A stretch of 64,000 bases of DNA. Origin: a bacterium. Its GTDB lineage: Bacteria > Acidobacteriota > Thermoanaerobaculia > Multivoradales > J023. Shown piece after piece: positions 30,411 to 38,049 of the stretch. The notes under the pieces are model-generated. The model was not told the origin of the DNA and made no database searches. It saw nothing but the letters and a program-made list of their open reading frames with translations. The number at the start of each line of letters is the position of its first letter. Position 1 is the first letter of the stretch. A program made the position numbers and the translations under genes. The stretch is from positions 18,276 to 82,275 of the forward strand of contig JAAELT010000419.1 of assembly GCA_024226315.1 (NCBI GenBank), given 5' to 3'.

Positions 30411-31003
30411 TCTTCCTCGCCCTCGCCGGCCCCGCCCTGGCCAGCGCCCTGCTCCTGATCGGGGCCGACCCCCAGCTCCTGATCGGGGCCGACCCGGGCT
30501 ACGTCCCGCGCTGGCAGCCCGCCGGGCTGTCCCTCGCCCTCCTGCTCGCCGGCATCGCTGCCGCGTGGTCCCGGGGCTGGCGCAGGCGAGCGCAGGAGAT
30601 CGGCCTGTTTCCCGGCACCCTCGCTGCCGCCCTGTGGTGCGCGGCCTCGCTCTTCAGCCGGCCGCTGCTGGTCGCCACGTTCCCGCACCTCCGGCCGGAG
30701 ATCCACCAGGGGAGAAACGTCTACGCGGCCCTGACGGTGCTCCTCGCCGCCGTCCTGCTCGCCCAGCTTGCGTTCGGCGGCTGGCGGTACGTCAGGGGCC
30801 GCCGCCGGCGCGTCGCGTCCTACGCGATCCTGGCGGCCCTGGCGGTGGTTTCAGGGCTGGCCGCCTGGGCGATCTCTGACGCCTGCGCCGCCCGGGGGCT
30901 CACCCTCGACATCTGGCTGTGTTATTCTGGCCTCCTACTCCTCGCCCTGGCGGTCTGCGCCTGGGGCGCCCGCAAACTTCGACCACAAGGAGTCCCCGCA
31001 TGA
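30401..31003 (+). CDS. Multi-span membrane protein
   Basis: 200 residues with about five hydrophobic spans (near 1-22, 43-60, 75-90, 108-125, 140-160 and 172-190). Near the N-terminus L-L-I-G-A-D-P occurs twice in tandem because of a 21-bp repeat at 30451-30471 and 30475-30495. Arg-rich loops lie between spans. Could be a superinfection-exclusion or envelope-modifying protein; this is a guess from topology. Not recognised. Confidence 0.6.
   Translation: MRLIFLALAGPALASALLLIGADPQLLIGADPGYVPRWQPAGLSLALLLAGIAAAWSRGWRRRAQEIGLFPGTLAAALWCAASLFSRPLLVATFPHLRPEIHQGRNVYAALTVLLAAVLLAQLAFGGWRYVRGRRRRVASYAILAALAVVSGLAAWAISDACAARGLTLDIWLCYSGLLLLALAVCAWGARKLRPQGVPA
30451..30495 (+). repeat. 21-bp tandem duplication in a membrane-protein gene
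   Basis: The 21 bases at 30451-30471 recur exactly at 30475-30495, an in-frame 24-bp period that repeats eight residues. It suggests recent slippage. Confidence 0.85.
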
Positions 31004-31368
31004 TCATCGACGCCGAGAAGCTGTTCCACGACGCATCCACTGCCATCCTCGACGGCGCCCGGGCGGTCTACCCCGGCGCCAGCGTCGCCGACTGGTCGCC
31101 CGACTCCGGCGTCTGGCGTCTGGAATGGGTAGAGGCTCGGATCGCAGAGACAGCAAACGACGACGACCACGGCGCGGGTGCCTTCGCCGACCTGGTGGTG
31201 ATCCTCCGGGCCTTCGCCGAGGCGCTGGCTGTCCGGCATCAACGGCTGTACCCGGAGAAGCCGTTCGCCCTCGACGTCAAGCTGCTCGAGCAGCTCCAGG
31301 CGATCCTGCCGCTGGTCGGGCCGACCCGGCTTTGCCTCACGGCTCCGACTGGCCCCTCGCTGAACTGA
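31000..31368 (+). CDS. Hypothetical protein
   Basis: 122 residues, ATG at 31000 preceded by AAGGAGTCC. Helical, with a Trp-containing N-terminal half (V-A-D-W-S-P-D-S-G-V-W-R-L-E-W) and a long amphipathic helix (V-I-L-R-A-F-A-E-A-L-A-V). The stop shares a base with the next start. No family was recognised; operon with the methyltransferase two genes on. Confidence 0.6.
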   Translation: MIIDAEKLFHDASTAILDGARAVYPGASVADWSPDSGVWRLEWVEARIAETANDDDHGAGAFADLVVILRAFAEALAVRHQRLYPEKPFALDVKLLEQLQAILPLVGPTRLCLTAPTGPSLN

Positions 31369-31700
31369 TGGTCCCTCTCGTCCTCTCCGGCCAAGACCGG
31401 GAGGATCTCCGGATCGCCGTCAACCAGGCCGCGGCACTCCTCGCCCCGGCGGACGACGCGACCGCGCCACAGTGCTCCGCCGTCGAGGTCGGCGCGGAGC
31501 TGCGGCGGCTGGTCGCCCTGCTGCGGGGCCGCCGGGAGGAGCCGACGGTAGCCGTCGAACGGGGCTGGCTGGTGCTCGTCGCCGAGCTGGCCGAGGTCGC
31601 CGCGCCCCATCTCGGGGACGTCTTCCTCGAGGACGACCCCCAGACGTCCGTCGGCGCCCACTTCGCCGGGGTGGCGGCAGTGATCCCGGGGATGATGTGA
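31368..31700 (+). CDS. Hypothetical protein upstream of the methyltransferase
   Basis: 110 residues, ATG sharing one base with the previous stop; its end overlaps the methyltransferase start (GTGA). Predicted all-helical (R-I-A-V-N-Q-A-A-A-L-L, A-E-L-R-R-L-V-A-L-L-R-G). Coupling to the methyltransferase suggests co-expression, not necessarily shared function. Confidence 0.55.
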   Translation: MVPLVLSGQDREDLRIAVNQAAALLAPADDATAPQCSAVEVGAELRRLVALLRGRREEPTVAVERGWLVLVAELAEVAAPHLGDVFLEDDPQTSVGAHFAGVAAVIPGMM

Positions 31701-32539
31701 GCGACTACGCCGTCCTCTGCGCCGACTTCCGCGAGACCCTCTCCCGCGCCGAGGCGATGGGCGGGGCCGACCTGATCGCCACCTCTCCGCCCTACCCAGA
31801 AGACGCCAGGACCTGCTACCCCGGCCTCACCTGGCAGGACTACCAGGACCTCGGCGACCACGTCTTCCGGGCCTTGAAGCCCGGAGCGCATGCGCTGATC
31901 AACATCTCGGCGCCGGTCCGCCAGCTCCGGGAGGGGCACGGGACGGAGCGCGATCTTACGCCGTACCGGCTACTTCTCGACTGGGCAGATCGAGCTGGGC
32001 TGACGGTTCCGGATACGATCGCGGCGACCCGCCGCGGGGCTCCGTTCGCCTACCGCGGTCGCTTTAGGAATGACTGGGAGCCAGTCATCTGGTTTAGAAA
32101 GCCTGGTGACCCCGCGCCGATCTTTCGCGACCGCCTGAAGCGCCCCCTGGCCAAGACGATCAAGGCCGGCAAGATTCGCAACTACCGGCACCCTGACGGG
32201 AGTATTACCCCGGCGCGCACCGCCAAAGATATTACCCATGCCGACATCGGCAACCTGTGGGAATACTGGGCGGTCGGGGGAAGTCAGGTTGGCGACTCCC
32301 AGGTTGAGGCGCTGGCGCACCCCTCCCGCTGGCCCTACCGCCTCGCCGCCGACATCGTGGCATGCTTCTCCGACGTCGGCGACCTGGTGGTCGACCCCTT
32401 CCTCGGCGGTGCCACCACCCTCTGCGCCGCCTGCGACGGCGAGCGCCGGTTCTTCGGGGGTGACATCGAGCAGAAGTGGGTCGATGAGTCGCTGTCGTTG
32501 GCTCGGGACCGGTACGCGCAGCAGCGGCTGGCGCTCTGA
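31697..32539 (+). CDS. DNA methyltransferase, beta class (N4-cytosine or N6-adenine)
   Basis: 280 residues, GTG start in a GTGA overlap. Transfers methyl from S-adenosylmethionine to DNA bases. Motif IV T-S-P-P-Y is at about 29-33 and the AdoMet-binding motif I D-P-F-L-G-G-A-T-T at about 232-240, the IV-before-I order of beta-class enzymes; the SPPY form is commonest in N4-cytosine enzymes. No restriction partner is adjacent, so it is an orphan, probably protecting phage DNA or regulating it. The target site is unknown. Confidence 0.85.
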   Translation: MSDYAVLCADFRETLSRAEAMGGADLIATSPPYPEDARTCYPGLTWQDYQDLGDHVFRALKPGAHALINISAPVRQLREGHGTERDLTPYRLLLDWADRAGLTVPDTIAATRRGAPFAYRGRFRNDWEPVIWFRKPGDPAPIFRDRLKRPLAKTIKAGKIRNYRHPDGSITPARTAKDITHADIGNLWEYWAVGGSQVGDSQVEALAHPSRWPYRLAADIVACFSDVGDLVVDPFLGGATTLCAACDGERRFFGGDIEQKWVDESLSLARDRYAQQRLAL

Positions 32540-32570
32540 GCGGCCCTCTAGGCCGCCGGAACCGCTCCGG

Positions 32571-32798
32571 GTGCTACCCCCTACCCCAGACCTTAAACCC
32601 CTGCGAGGCATAGACCTCGCCGGCCTATGGTGGGATCTCGACGCCTTCCTCGACGGCGCCACCGCCCACGATGCCGGCGCGCCGTTCTGGGGCTCCGGCC
32701 TGCCGGTCGGGAGCTGGCAGCGCTCCTCCTGGCTCGCGGGGTGGCGGGTCCGGAGGTGTGAGGAGCTTGCCCGCGCCCCCCGGTGCGGCGGCCCTTAA
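32571..32798 (+). CDS. Rmf/CrpP-like small protein
   Basis: 75 residues from a GTG at 32571; the start is uncertain because no clear ribosome site is visible. The C-terminal part shows A-F-L-D-G-A-T-A-H-D-A-G-A-P-F-W-G-S and then S-S-W-L-A-G-W-R, the small-residue plus W-x-x-G-W pattern of ribosome modulation factor-like proteins. Such proteins hibernate ribosomes or act as CrpP-type enzymes. Ends convergently with the HicB-like gene, overlapping by four bases. Confidence 0.5.
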   Translation: MLPPTPDLKPLRGIDLAGLWWDLDAFLDGATAHDAGAPFWGSGLPVGSWQRSSWLAGWRVRRCEELARAPRCGGP

Positions 32799-33025
32799 AC
32801 CGCCGGCTCCGGCACCGAGTAGCCGTTTTCGAGCCGCGTCTCAATCCACAGCTCCCGAGCCGCCTCGAGGTTCTCCAGGGCTTCGGCCTCCGTCCTGCCT
32901 TCCGTCATGCAGCCGGGGAGATCGGGGTGCTGGGCGAAGTAGCCGCCGCTGTCAGGGGCGACCGTGGCGGGGTAGGTGCGGCCCATGTAGAGGGCGAGGG
33001 CGTCAGCCTTGTCGACCATGTCCAT
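32795..33025 (-). CDS. HicB-family antitoxin-like protein (no HicA beside it)
   Basis: 76 residues from the ATG at 33025. Residues about 15-60 show the HicB pattern: Y-P-A-T-V-A-P-D-S-G-G-Y-F-A-Q-H-P-D-L-P-G-C-M-T-E-G-R-T-E-A-E-A, a degenerate RNase H-like fold that neutralises HicA mRNA interferases. No HicA-like gene is adjacent, so it may be an anti-toxin decoy against host HicA. An extended -10 (TGGTATCCT) ends six bases before the ATG and there is no ribosome site: a leaderless start. Confidence 0.75.
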   Translation of the reverse strand: MDMVDKADALALYMGRTYPATVAPDSGGYFAQHPDLPGCMTEGRTEAEALENLEAARELWIETRLENGYSVPEPAV

Positions 33026-33031
33026 GCGCCC

Positions 33032-33040
33032 AGGATACCA
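33032..33040 (-). promoter_or_regulatory. Extended -10 promoter for hicB-like gene
   Basis: On the minus strand TG, one base, TATCCT ends six bases before the ATG at 33025. No -35 match is visible at the usual spacing, as allowed for extended -10 promoters. Confidence 0.45.
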
Positions 33041-33061
33041 CAAGGCAAGACGGCATCCCTG

Positions 33062-33290
33062 CTGAGATATCCTCTCAGAGTCAGGCGGCCCCGCAGGGCC
33101 TCAGCTTACGCCGACCTCAAGCGACCAGGGGCAGCCCGTTCCCTGGTCTGGCAGGTGCGTCCCCGTGGCCCCCCGCTGCTGGGGCATCGGTTCGGATCTC
33201 TCGATCCTGGCGAGGATCAGCTGCGGACTCGGACGTCGCCGTTCCGGCAGAGCCGTCTCTGCCGCCAGGATCGACTACCTGGCCGGTGCC
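33062..33290. ncRNA. Structured intergenic block, candidate RNA
   Basis: Gene-free stretch between the HicB-like gene and the small minus-strand gene. Perfect stems: 33062-33067/33073-33078, 33087-33091/33096-33100, 33123-33130/33141-33148 (8 bp), 33246-33252/33257-33263 (7 bp, CCGT loop) and a 12-bp stem 33201-33212/33263-33274, enclosed by 33183-33190/33283-33290. A competing hairpin (33203-33208/33213-33218) could swap with the 12-bp stem. It lies downstream of the minus-strand ORF, so it may be its 3' region; strand is not settled. Confidence 0.4.
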
Positions 33291-33610
33291 GAGGAGGGGG
33301 TCGCCATGCCCCCCGGGGTTTGCTGCCTCGAGAGCTTGAGCTCTGCCGCGGAGCTCCGATGTGTGTGGGTCTCGCCAGTACTTCTATCCCGCCTGGGAGA
33401 GGATCCCGGGTTCCGGCGGTCGACCTTGAGCCCCTTGCGCCACACCTCCCGGCAGGTGTCGCACCCGCAGGCTAAGGGGTTGCCGTGGGGCCACTTGATC
33501 TGCGGCTCCCCTCGCTCGCTCCGCCTCTCCGCCCCGGCGTGGCCGGTGGCTCCTGGGCAGGGGGTCGCGGGGGGCTGGTGGGTGACTGGCCCACCTCTGT
33601 CTACTTCCAT
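33275..33610 (-). CDS. Small hypothetical protein with a Cys pair, leaderless start
   Basis: 111 residues from the ATG at 33610 (M-E-V-D-R-G-G). Middle part W-P-H-G-N-P-L-A-C-G-C-D-T-C-R-E-V-W-R-K-G could bind a metal. The C-terminal 45 residues are low-complexity and overlap a hairpin-rich segment, so the true protein may be shorter. The promoter TTGACC-18-TAGGCT ends eight bases before the ATG with no ribosome site, which supports the start. Confidence 0.5.
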   Translation of the reverse strand: MEVDRGGPVTHQPPATPCPGATGHAGAERRSERGEPQIKWPHGNPLACGCDTCREVWRKGLKVDRRNPGSSPRRDRSTGETHTHRSSAAELKLSRQQTPGGMATPSSAPAR

Positions 33611-33618
33611 CGCCAGAC

Positions 33619-33648
33619 AGCCTAACAGCAATCCGCCCTGGCGGTCAA
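33619..33648 (-). promoter_or_regulatory. Minus-strand promoter of a leaderless gene
   Basis: TTGACC (33648-33643), 18-bp spacer, TAGGCT (33624-33619) on the minus strand; the ATG follows after eight bases. The -35 lies within the centre of a perfect 9-bp inverted repeat (33634-33660). Confidence 0.5.
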
Positions 33649-33660
33649 CCGGCCAGGGCG
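33634..33660. promoter_or_regulatory. Perfect 9-bp inverted repeat over the -35, candidate operator
   Basis: CGCCCTGGC at 33634-33642 and GCCAGGGCG at 33652-33660 flank nine bases that contain the -35 hexamer. A dimeric repressor bound here would block the promoter. As RNA it would also form a hairpin at the end of the radical SAM operon. Confidence 0.5.
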
Positions 33661-33731
33661 AAGGATGGAAGAACAGAGGCAGCGGAGTCACCGCGCCGCA
33701 AGAGAAAGCCTACGCGATCCCGCCGAGCGGA

Positions 33732-34637
33732 TCAACCCGCGACCGGCCGAGTCTCGAAAAGCCCCTGCTGCGCGTCGTGCGGAACCGCCCTGCTTGCCCT
33801 GTCGGCGCTGGCGCGGTCGTACTCCTCGAACGGCACCGACCGCCATAGAAACCGGTTGGCCCACCGGGCGACATCTCGGAGCCGGGCCGCCGTCCAGTCG
33901 AACCGAGCGTGCGGGGCCTTCTCTCTCGCCGTCAGCTTCACGAACGGCTGAACGTGTGGCTGCCCGCCCCAGCCGATCACCTCCTGGATCCGCTCCATGC
34001 ACGCTTCGAAGGGCTCGTTCCCGATCAGGACGTAGACCCGCTTCTTCGACGCCGGCTCGGCCTGGAGCATGCCCATCACGCGCTGAACGTCGGCACGCTC
34101 CGCCTGGTCGTCGAAAGCGAAGCGCCACGGCCCCTGGTTGATCAGCTTCCACCGGCGGTAGACTTCCTCGGTGAAAGTCCGCGGCTCGAACCCGCTGTTG
34201 GCGTCGAGGAGCGGCACACCCTCGGCCACGTACCGCGAGATGATGTGGTCCTGGTAGTCGGCCGGCAGCGCGGAGAGGTTGTTGTCGCAGAGGATCGGCC
34301 GGACGGGGAAGTCCGGCAGGAGAGTAAACTCCCGGCCCTCCATCGCTGGCACGATGCAAAACCAGCAGCCGACCGGGCATCCGCGGCTGGCGATCGTCGC
34401 CTCCGGATTGTGGTGCGCGATGGCGTCGGGGTAGTCCGCCTCGATCTCGGCGAAACCCTCCAGGACCGCGCGCATCCGCGGATGGAACAGCGCCGGACCG
34501 CCGGCGACGACACGGCGGCCGAGCGCACGGTGCATCGCCGCTCGCTGCTGCACGTCGTCGAGGTGCCAGGTAAAGGCGACCGACAGGTAGGCGGTCTCCC
34601 CTTCGACCCACTCGGCTATCCCTTTGCTCCATGCCAT
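33732..34637 (-). CDS. Radical SAM enzyme with CX3CX2C cluster motif
   Basis: 301 residues from the ATG at 34637; a GTG 27 bases upstream is possible. Cys 87, 91 and 94 in R-G-C-P-V-G-C-W-F-C ligate the [4Fe-4S] cluster that cleaves S-adenosylmethionine. The N-terminal 85 residues (V-A-F-T-W-H-L...G-G-P-A-L-F-H-P-R-M) resemble the domain preceding the barrel in MiaB or B12-type enzymes. The PP-loop enzyme gene ends 16 bases upstream, so the two may act in one modification pathway. Substrate unknown. Confidence 0.85.
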   Translation of the reverse strand: MAWSKGIAEWVEGETAYLSVAFTWHLDDVQQRAAMHRALGRRVVAGGPALFHPRMRAVLEGFAEIEADYPDAIAHHNPEATIASRGCPVGCWFCIVPAMEGREFTLLPDFPVRPILCDNNLSALPADYQDHIISRYVAEGVPLLDANSGFEPRTFTEEVYRRWKLINQGPWRFAFDDQAERADVQRVMGMLQAEPASKKRVYVLIGNEPFEACMERIQEVIGWGGQPHVQPFVKLTAREKAPHARFDWTAARLRDVARWANRFLWRSVPFEEYDRASADRASRAVPHDAQQGLFETRPVAG

Positions 34638-34653
34638 CGCGCTATTCCCACAG

Positions 34654-35487
34654 TCAACCGGCACCGCCGAAAGCCCGGCAGGCCCTCGGCGCTACCGGCT
34701 CAAGCCATGCAGGCGCAGCCCCCGATCGCGAACATGTCCACTTCTTGCCCGGCTTCGAGCCGCCTCCGAAGCTCGTGAAGGGGCAGAGGGTCGGTGGTGC
34801 CCCCGTGCGATCACGGAGGATGGCGACGTCTCCAAGCTGTCCCCGCAGCTCTTCCTCTTTGCGCTCCCACTCGCCGAAACGCTCGGGGAACTGCGCCAGG
34901 AGTCGGGCGGAATGCCCGTGGCCCGCCTTGGCGCAACCGCCGCCGCAGTTAGCGTGCGACATGCCCATCCGGTAGAGGCGCTGAGTCGCGAGCCCTTCGC
35001 GGTTGCTCCACTCGATCAGATTAGCCTTGGACAGGTACGGAGGGTCACACAACGGCGCGACGACTTCCAGCGGAGCCCACGCCTTGCGCGCCCTCTCTAC
35101 CCTATGGATCTCTGTCCAGTCGATACCGAGGGCGACCACCGCGGACGGAGAGCAGTGCTCGCTAATCCACTTGCGCGCGACGCCTCGCTTCAGAACGCGA
35201 GAGCACGGGTCGGCCCGTGTATTGCCAAGGAATCGCTCGTCGCGGAACACCTCCCAGATGTTGCGCCCGTCTGCGATCTCGATGAGCTCGGCGCCCACGT
35301 TCGCCGCCGACTCACGGAGGAAGCGGTAGGTATCCTCATCCTCGGTCATGGTGTCGGTGAAGAGCAGGGTCAGAACCTCCCCTTGTGCCGCAAGCCGCTT
35401 GGCCGCCGCCCATGACCCTATGCCCCCCGAATAGAGCACTACGACGCCGGAGAGCGCCCCTGAGAGCGAGAGCTTCGCTTGTGCCAT
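34654..35487 (-). CDS. PP-loop ATPase, PAPS-reductase-like family
   Basis: 277 residues; ATG after GGGGAGATACG. The PP-loop Y-S-G-G-I-G-S is at about 19-25, a nucleotide-binding signature of adenine nucleotide alpha-hydrolases. D-P-C-S-R-V-L-K-R-G (about 92-101) and H-A-N-C-G-G-G-C-A-K-A-G-H (about 178-190) are typical of phage members. These activate a substrate by adenylation, or act on sulfur groups. With the adjacent radical SAM gene it suggests nucleic-acid or small-molecule modification; the chemistry is not known. Confidence 0.8.
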   Translation of the reverse strand: MAQAKLSLSGALSGVVVLYSGGIGSWAAAKRLAAQGEVLTLLFTDTMTEDEDTYRFLRESAANVGAELIEIADGRNIWEVFRDERFLGNTRADPCSRVLKRGVARKWISEHCSPSAVVALGIDWTEIHRVERARKAWAPLEVVAPLCDPPYLSKANLIEWSNREGLATQRLYRMGMSHANCGGGCAKAGHGHSARLLAQFPERFGEWERKEEELRGQLGDVAILRDRTGAPPTLCPFTSFGGGSKPGKKWTCSRSGAAPAWLEPVAPRACRAFGGAG

Positions 35488-35591
35488 CGTATCTCCCCTG
35501 GCCAGTTTTTCCCTTCGTTTACGCCGTCGTCAGATTCACCTCGACGCCGAGCCGATCATCGTCTACTCCTTTCGTTCACCGGCACCCCTGA

Positions 35592-36074
35592 CTACAGCGG
35601 AAGCGAGTGAGCCCCTGATTCGATAGCGCTCGCGCCAGCCTCGAGAGACTCCGCCGTCTCCGGTGCCAGGCCCCGGAGATCTTCGGAGCGGGCTCGGAGA
35701 TGCTCGCTGAGCTCGCCCCGGCCGACGAACACTGGGGATGTCTCATGGATCGGCGCCCCGTCGGCTCCGTACGCCTGTAAGCCGGCCCTCTTGCTGGTAT
35801 GCCCGATCCGGCGGAACGCCTCGACGGTGGCGTTGCAGATGAACACTTCGTCTTCGCGCTGCTCGGGGTGCTGTGAGCCGGCGAGGATCGCAGCAGGGGA
35901 GGCGACGAAACACCCCCGGGCCGACACTTCCTTCGCGACGACTTTCGGGCCGGCGCCCCAGCGGCCGCTGCGCATTTCGATCGCCAGCTCCCGCAGGCGA
36001 TCGGCGATGATCTCTGGGGCATCCTGGGTGACGCTCAGGGTAGCCCCGAGGGCGTCTGCTAGTTCATGGCTCAT
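35592..36074 (-). CDS. Hypothetical protein of the left operon
   Basis: 160 residues, ATG behind TAGGAGAAAGAC. Mixed alpha/beta with V-F-I-C-N-A-T-V-E-A-F-R-R-I-G-H-T-S-K-R-A-G near 85-105 and an Ala/Glu-rich C-terminus. Not recognised. The 104 bp downstream before the PP-loop gene hold a second AAAGGAGTAG site with only a 7-codon frame and no convincing gene. Confidence 0.6.
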   Translation of the reverse strand: MSHELADALGATLSVTQDAPEIIADRLRELAIEMRSGRWGAGPKVVAKEVSARGCFVASPAAILAGSQHPEQREDEVFICNATVEAFRRIGHTSKRAGLQAYGADGAPIHETSPVFVGRGELSEHLRARSEDLRGLAPETAESLEAGASAIESGAHSLPL

Positions 36075-36121
36075 GTCTTTCTCCTATGGGTGGTTATCTA
36101 TGGTTGGTTGTCGACGCTCCT

Positions 36122-36145
36122 GAAGGCCGGAACGCTCCGGCCCTC
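36122..36145. terminator. Strong intergenic hairpin in the left operon
   Basis: GAAGGCCGGA (36122-36131) pairs with TCCGGCCCTC (36136-36145) around a four-base loop, ten positions with one G-U. It lies between two minus-strand genes without a U-tract; it may attenuate transcription or shield a processed 3' end. Confidence 0.4.
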
Positions 36146-36161
36146 CGAGCTGGCGGTCACC

Positions 36162-36335
36162 TCACAGCCACCCCGCATACCGCCCCCGCTCCTCCCATTC
36201 TTCCCGCTCGCCCTCCTCCTGCGCGATCTCTCGGAGGCGCTGATTCAGGTCCCGCGCCTCTGGGGATTGGGGGTCAAGCTCGGCAAGCTCCTCCTCGAGC
36301 GCGTCGACTTCCCGTTCTGCTGCTGATAGGTGCAT
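36162..36335 (-). CDS. Small coiled-coil protein
   Basis: 57 residues from the ATG at 36335, which has GAGAGG seven bases upstream. Dense Glu/Arg heptads (A-E-R-E-V-D-A-L-E-E-E-L-A-E-L-D) predict a coiled coil. It is followed by a strong hairpin at 36122-36145. No family known. Confidence 0.55.
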   Translation of the reverse strand: MHLSAAEREVDALEEELAELDPQSPEARDLNQRLREIAQEEGEREEWEERGRYAGWL

Positions 36336-36349
36336 AGCTGGCCTCTCAT

Positions 36350-37066
36350 TCAGGCGGCCCACCTGCGGGCCAGGTTGCGGACGAAGTCCGGCGAGGGATC
36401 ATCGGCCCCGGCCAGCTCGTCGAGCAGGCTCAAGGCGAGCTTCAGGCGCGACGGCTTCCCCTCGCACCCCGGGCAGGTGTTGCCGGGGAGGGCTCGGCCG
36501 CTGGCGATCAGCGACCAGCAGCAGACCTCGCAGGTGCGGGGGCCGAGCGCTGGCGGCGGGTCCGCCCCGCACTTCTCCGCCGCCTCGACAGCCGTGGCGT
36601 GCTCCCGGGCCAGCCGCTCGGCGTTCATCTCACAGGCCGCGATCTGCGCCGCCTTCTTGGTCGAGTAGAGCTCGTCGACTCGGACGGTTCGCCGCTCGTC
36701 GGGCCGCCGTCTGCCGGAGCCGACGCCAGCCCATGGATCGTGCCAGACGTACTCGACCTCGACGTCGGAGCCTCTGTGGCCGCTGCTGTCGAGCCGTAAG
36801 TCTCGAGGGTAAAAGCTCACCTTGCAGACCCGCGGTGCCGAGTCATACCCGCCGAAGATCTGCCAGTAGCAGCTATCGAAGCGGTCGATCTTGAACGGCT
36901 GCCCGTCGGCGGTCGCCGCCGTCTCCATGACGGCGAGCTCCCAGGCGCTCGCGGCTTCGTCGAGGGCGGTGGTCGTTTCCTCGACCTTCTCCCAGCGCTT
37001 CGCTTCGTCTTCGCTGTCGAACGAGGCTCCGCCGTCCGTGGTGTACTTCTCCGGTTCGGTCTTCAT
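36350..37066 (-). CDS. Hypothetical protein with a C-terminal zinc-ribbon-like motif
   Basis: 238 residues. The central part is beta-rich with aromatic residues (C-Y-W-Q-I-F-G-G-Y-D). A four-cysteine motif C-E-V-C-C-W...C-P-G-C-E-G near 185-205 could bind zinc. The N-terminal 45 residues form a charged helix. Starts one base downstream of the exonuclease stop. Not recognised; perhaps a DNA-binding accessory of the replication or repair genes around it. Confidence 0.6.
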   Translation of the reverse strand: MKTEPEKYTTDGGASFDSEDEAKRWEKVEETTTALDEAASAWELAVMETAATADGQPFKIDRFDSCYWQIFGGYDSAPRVCKVSFYPRDLRLDSSGHRGSDVEVEYVWHDPWAGVGSGRRRPDERRTVRVDELYSTKKAAQIAACEMNAERLAREHATAVEAAEKCGADPPPALGPRTCEVCCWSLIASGRALPGNTCPGCEGKPSRLKLALSLLDELAGADDPSPDFVRNLARRWAA

Positions 37067-37067
37067 C

Positions 37068-37829
37068 TCAGTCTCCTCCTGTTCGTTCGTTCCACTTCTC
37101 CGCCCAAGCCCCGACTGCCGAGGCGTGAGCCTCGCTCATCGCCGAGAACTGGCCAGCGATCTCCTCGACGTCGTCCGTGCCCTCGCGGAACGCGCCGATG
37201 CTGGCGCCGATCTTGAGAAAGACGGCCAGCGTCGTCAGAACATCGGTCGCGCAGTAGGCGCCGATGCTGTCGATCTCGCCGGCGGCGTGGAGCTCCTTGA
37301 CGTCCCCGCCGCCGGTGCCGAGCTTGCCGGGGACTCCGATCGCCGCGGCGTAGGCGTTGAGCGACGGCCGCGGGGCTCCGCCGCTGTTGGCCACCCAGTC
37401 CATGAGGTCGACGTGGTAGCCGGAGAAGCGCCCGCGGGGATCCTCCCAAGACTTCGTGCCCGGGGGCATCATCCAGCGGCCGAGCTTGTGGCCCCAGCGG
37501 ATTGCCTCGGCCTCGAGCACCGGCAGGTCGAAACCTCGTCCGTTCCAGGTAACCAGGGTCGGAGCCGGCCGTGCCGAGTGGTGATAGCTGGCCCAGAATT
37601 TACAGGCGATATCCCGGGGCGTGCCAAGGTAGAGGATCGCCTTGACCTCCTTCTGTCCGAGGTAGGCGCCAGCGAGCACCACGGGGCGGTGGTAGGGCCA
37701 GGGGACGAAGGGATCCGCGGTGTCCTGTTTCGCCGCGAGCTTAGCGGCGTAGGCGTCATAGTCGCCCTCAGCTCGCTCGATCCGCTCGCGGTCGACGATG
37801 GTTTCGATGTCGAAGATCAGGTAGTCCAC
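37068..37829 (-). CDS. 3'-5' exonuclease related to the PolB proofreading domain (DEDDy)
   Basis: 253 residues. Motif ExoI F-D-I-E-T at 6-10 supplies two acidic metal ligands; ExoII W-N-G-R-G-F-D-L-P-V-L lies near 95-105; ExoIII Y-C-A-T-D-V-L-T-T near 192-200 has the Tyr of the DEDDy class. This gives metal-dependent removal of 3' nucleotides. No polymerase domain is attached, so it may act in recombination or repair. In one operon with RecU-like and DUF262-like genes. Confidence 0.85.
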   Translation of the reverse strand: MDYLIFDIETIVDRERIERAEGDYDAYAAKLAAKQDTADPFVPWPYHRPVVLAGAYLGQKEVKAILYLGTPRDIACKFWASYHHSARPAPTLVTWNGRGFDLPVLEAEAIRWGHKLGRWMMPPGTKSWEDPRGRFSGYHVDLMDWVANSGGAPRPSLNAYAAAIGVPGKLGTGGGDVKELHAAGEIDSIGAYCATDVLTTLAVFLKIGASIGAFREGTDDVEEIAGQFSAMSEAHASAVGAWAEKWNERTGGD

Positions 37830-37833
37830 GGCG

Positions 37834-38049
37834 CTATTTCTCCATCTTGCCAGCCATGCGCCGCAGCTCCTCGCCCACCTCGAGCTCGAGCGCCCCCTCG
37901 ACCGCCTTAGCCTCCGGCGTCAGCGGGTCGTCGGTACCCGCTACCCCGCCACGCTCCTGCCAGCCGGGGAGCCAGGGGACGTGCTCGGCCTGCTCACGGA
38001 GTACCTCGGCGGCGACCTGGCGGGCGAGCTTGGCGGCGAGTTCAGACAT
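37834..38049 (-). CDS. Small hypothetical protein
   Basis: 71 residues, helical at both ends (L-A-A-K-L-A-R-Q-V-A-A-E-V-L-R; L-E-L-E-V-G-E-E-L-R-R-M-A-G-K) with a short Trp/Pro middle. Overlaps the DUF262-like stop by eight bases and ends four bases before the exonuclease start. Possibly a partner of either; unknown. Confidence 0.55.
   Translation of the reverse strand: MSELAAKLARQVAAEVLREQAEHVPWLPGWQERGGVAGTDDPLTPEAKAVEGALELEVGEELRRMAGKMEK

Noticed and set aside
32795..33025. Complete HicAB system
   Set aside because: No HicA-like small protein with the double-strand RNA-binding His motif is adjacent on either strand.
33165..33848. 227-codon plus-strand frame
   Set aside because: Overlaps the radical SAM gene end, the leaderless minus-strand gene and the structured block; Cys/Pro/Ser-rich without motif or ribosome site.
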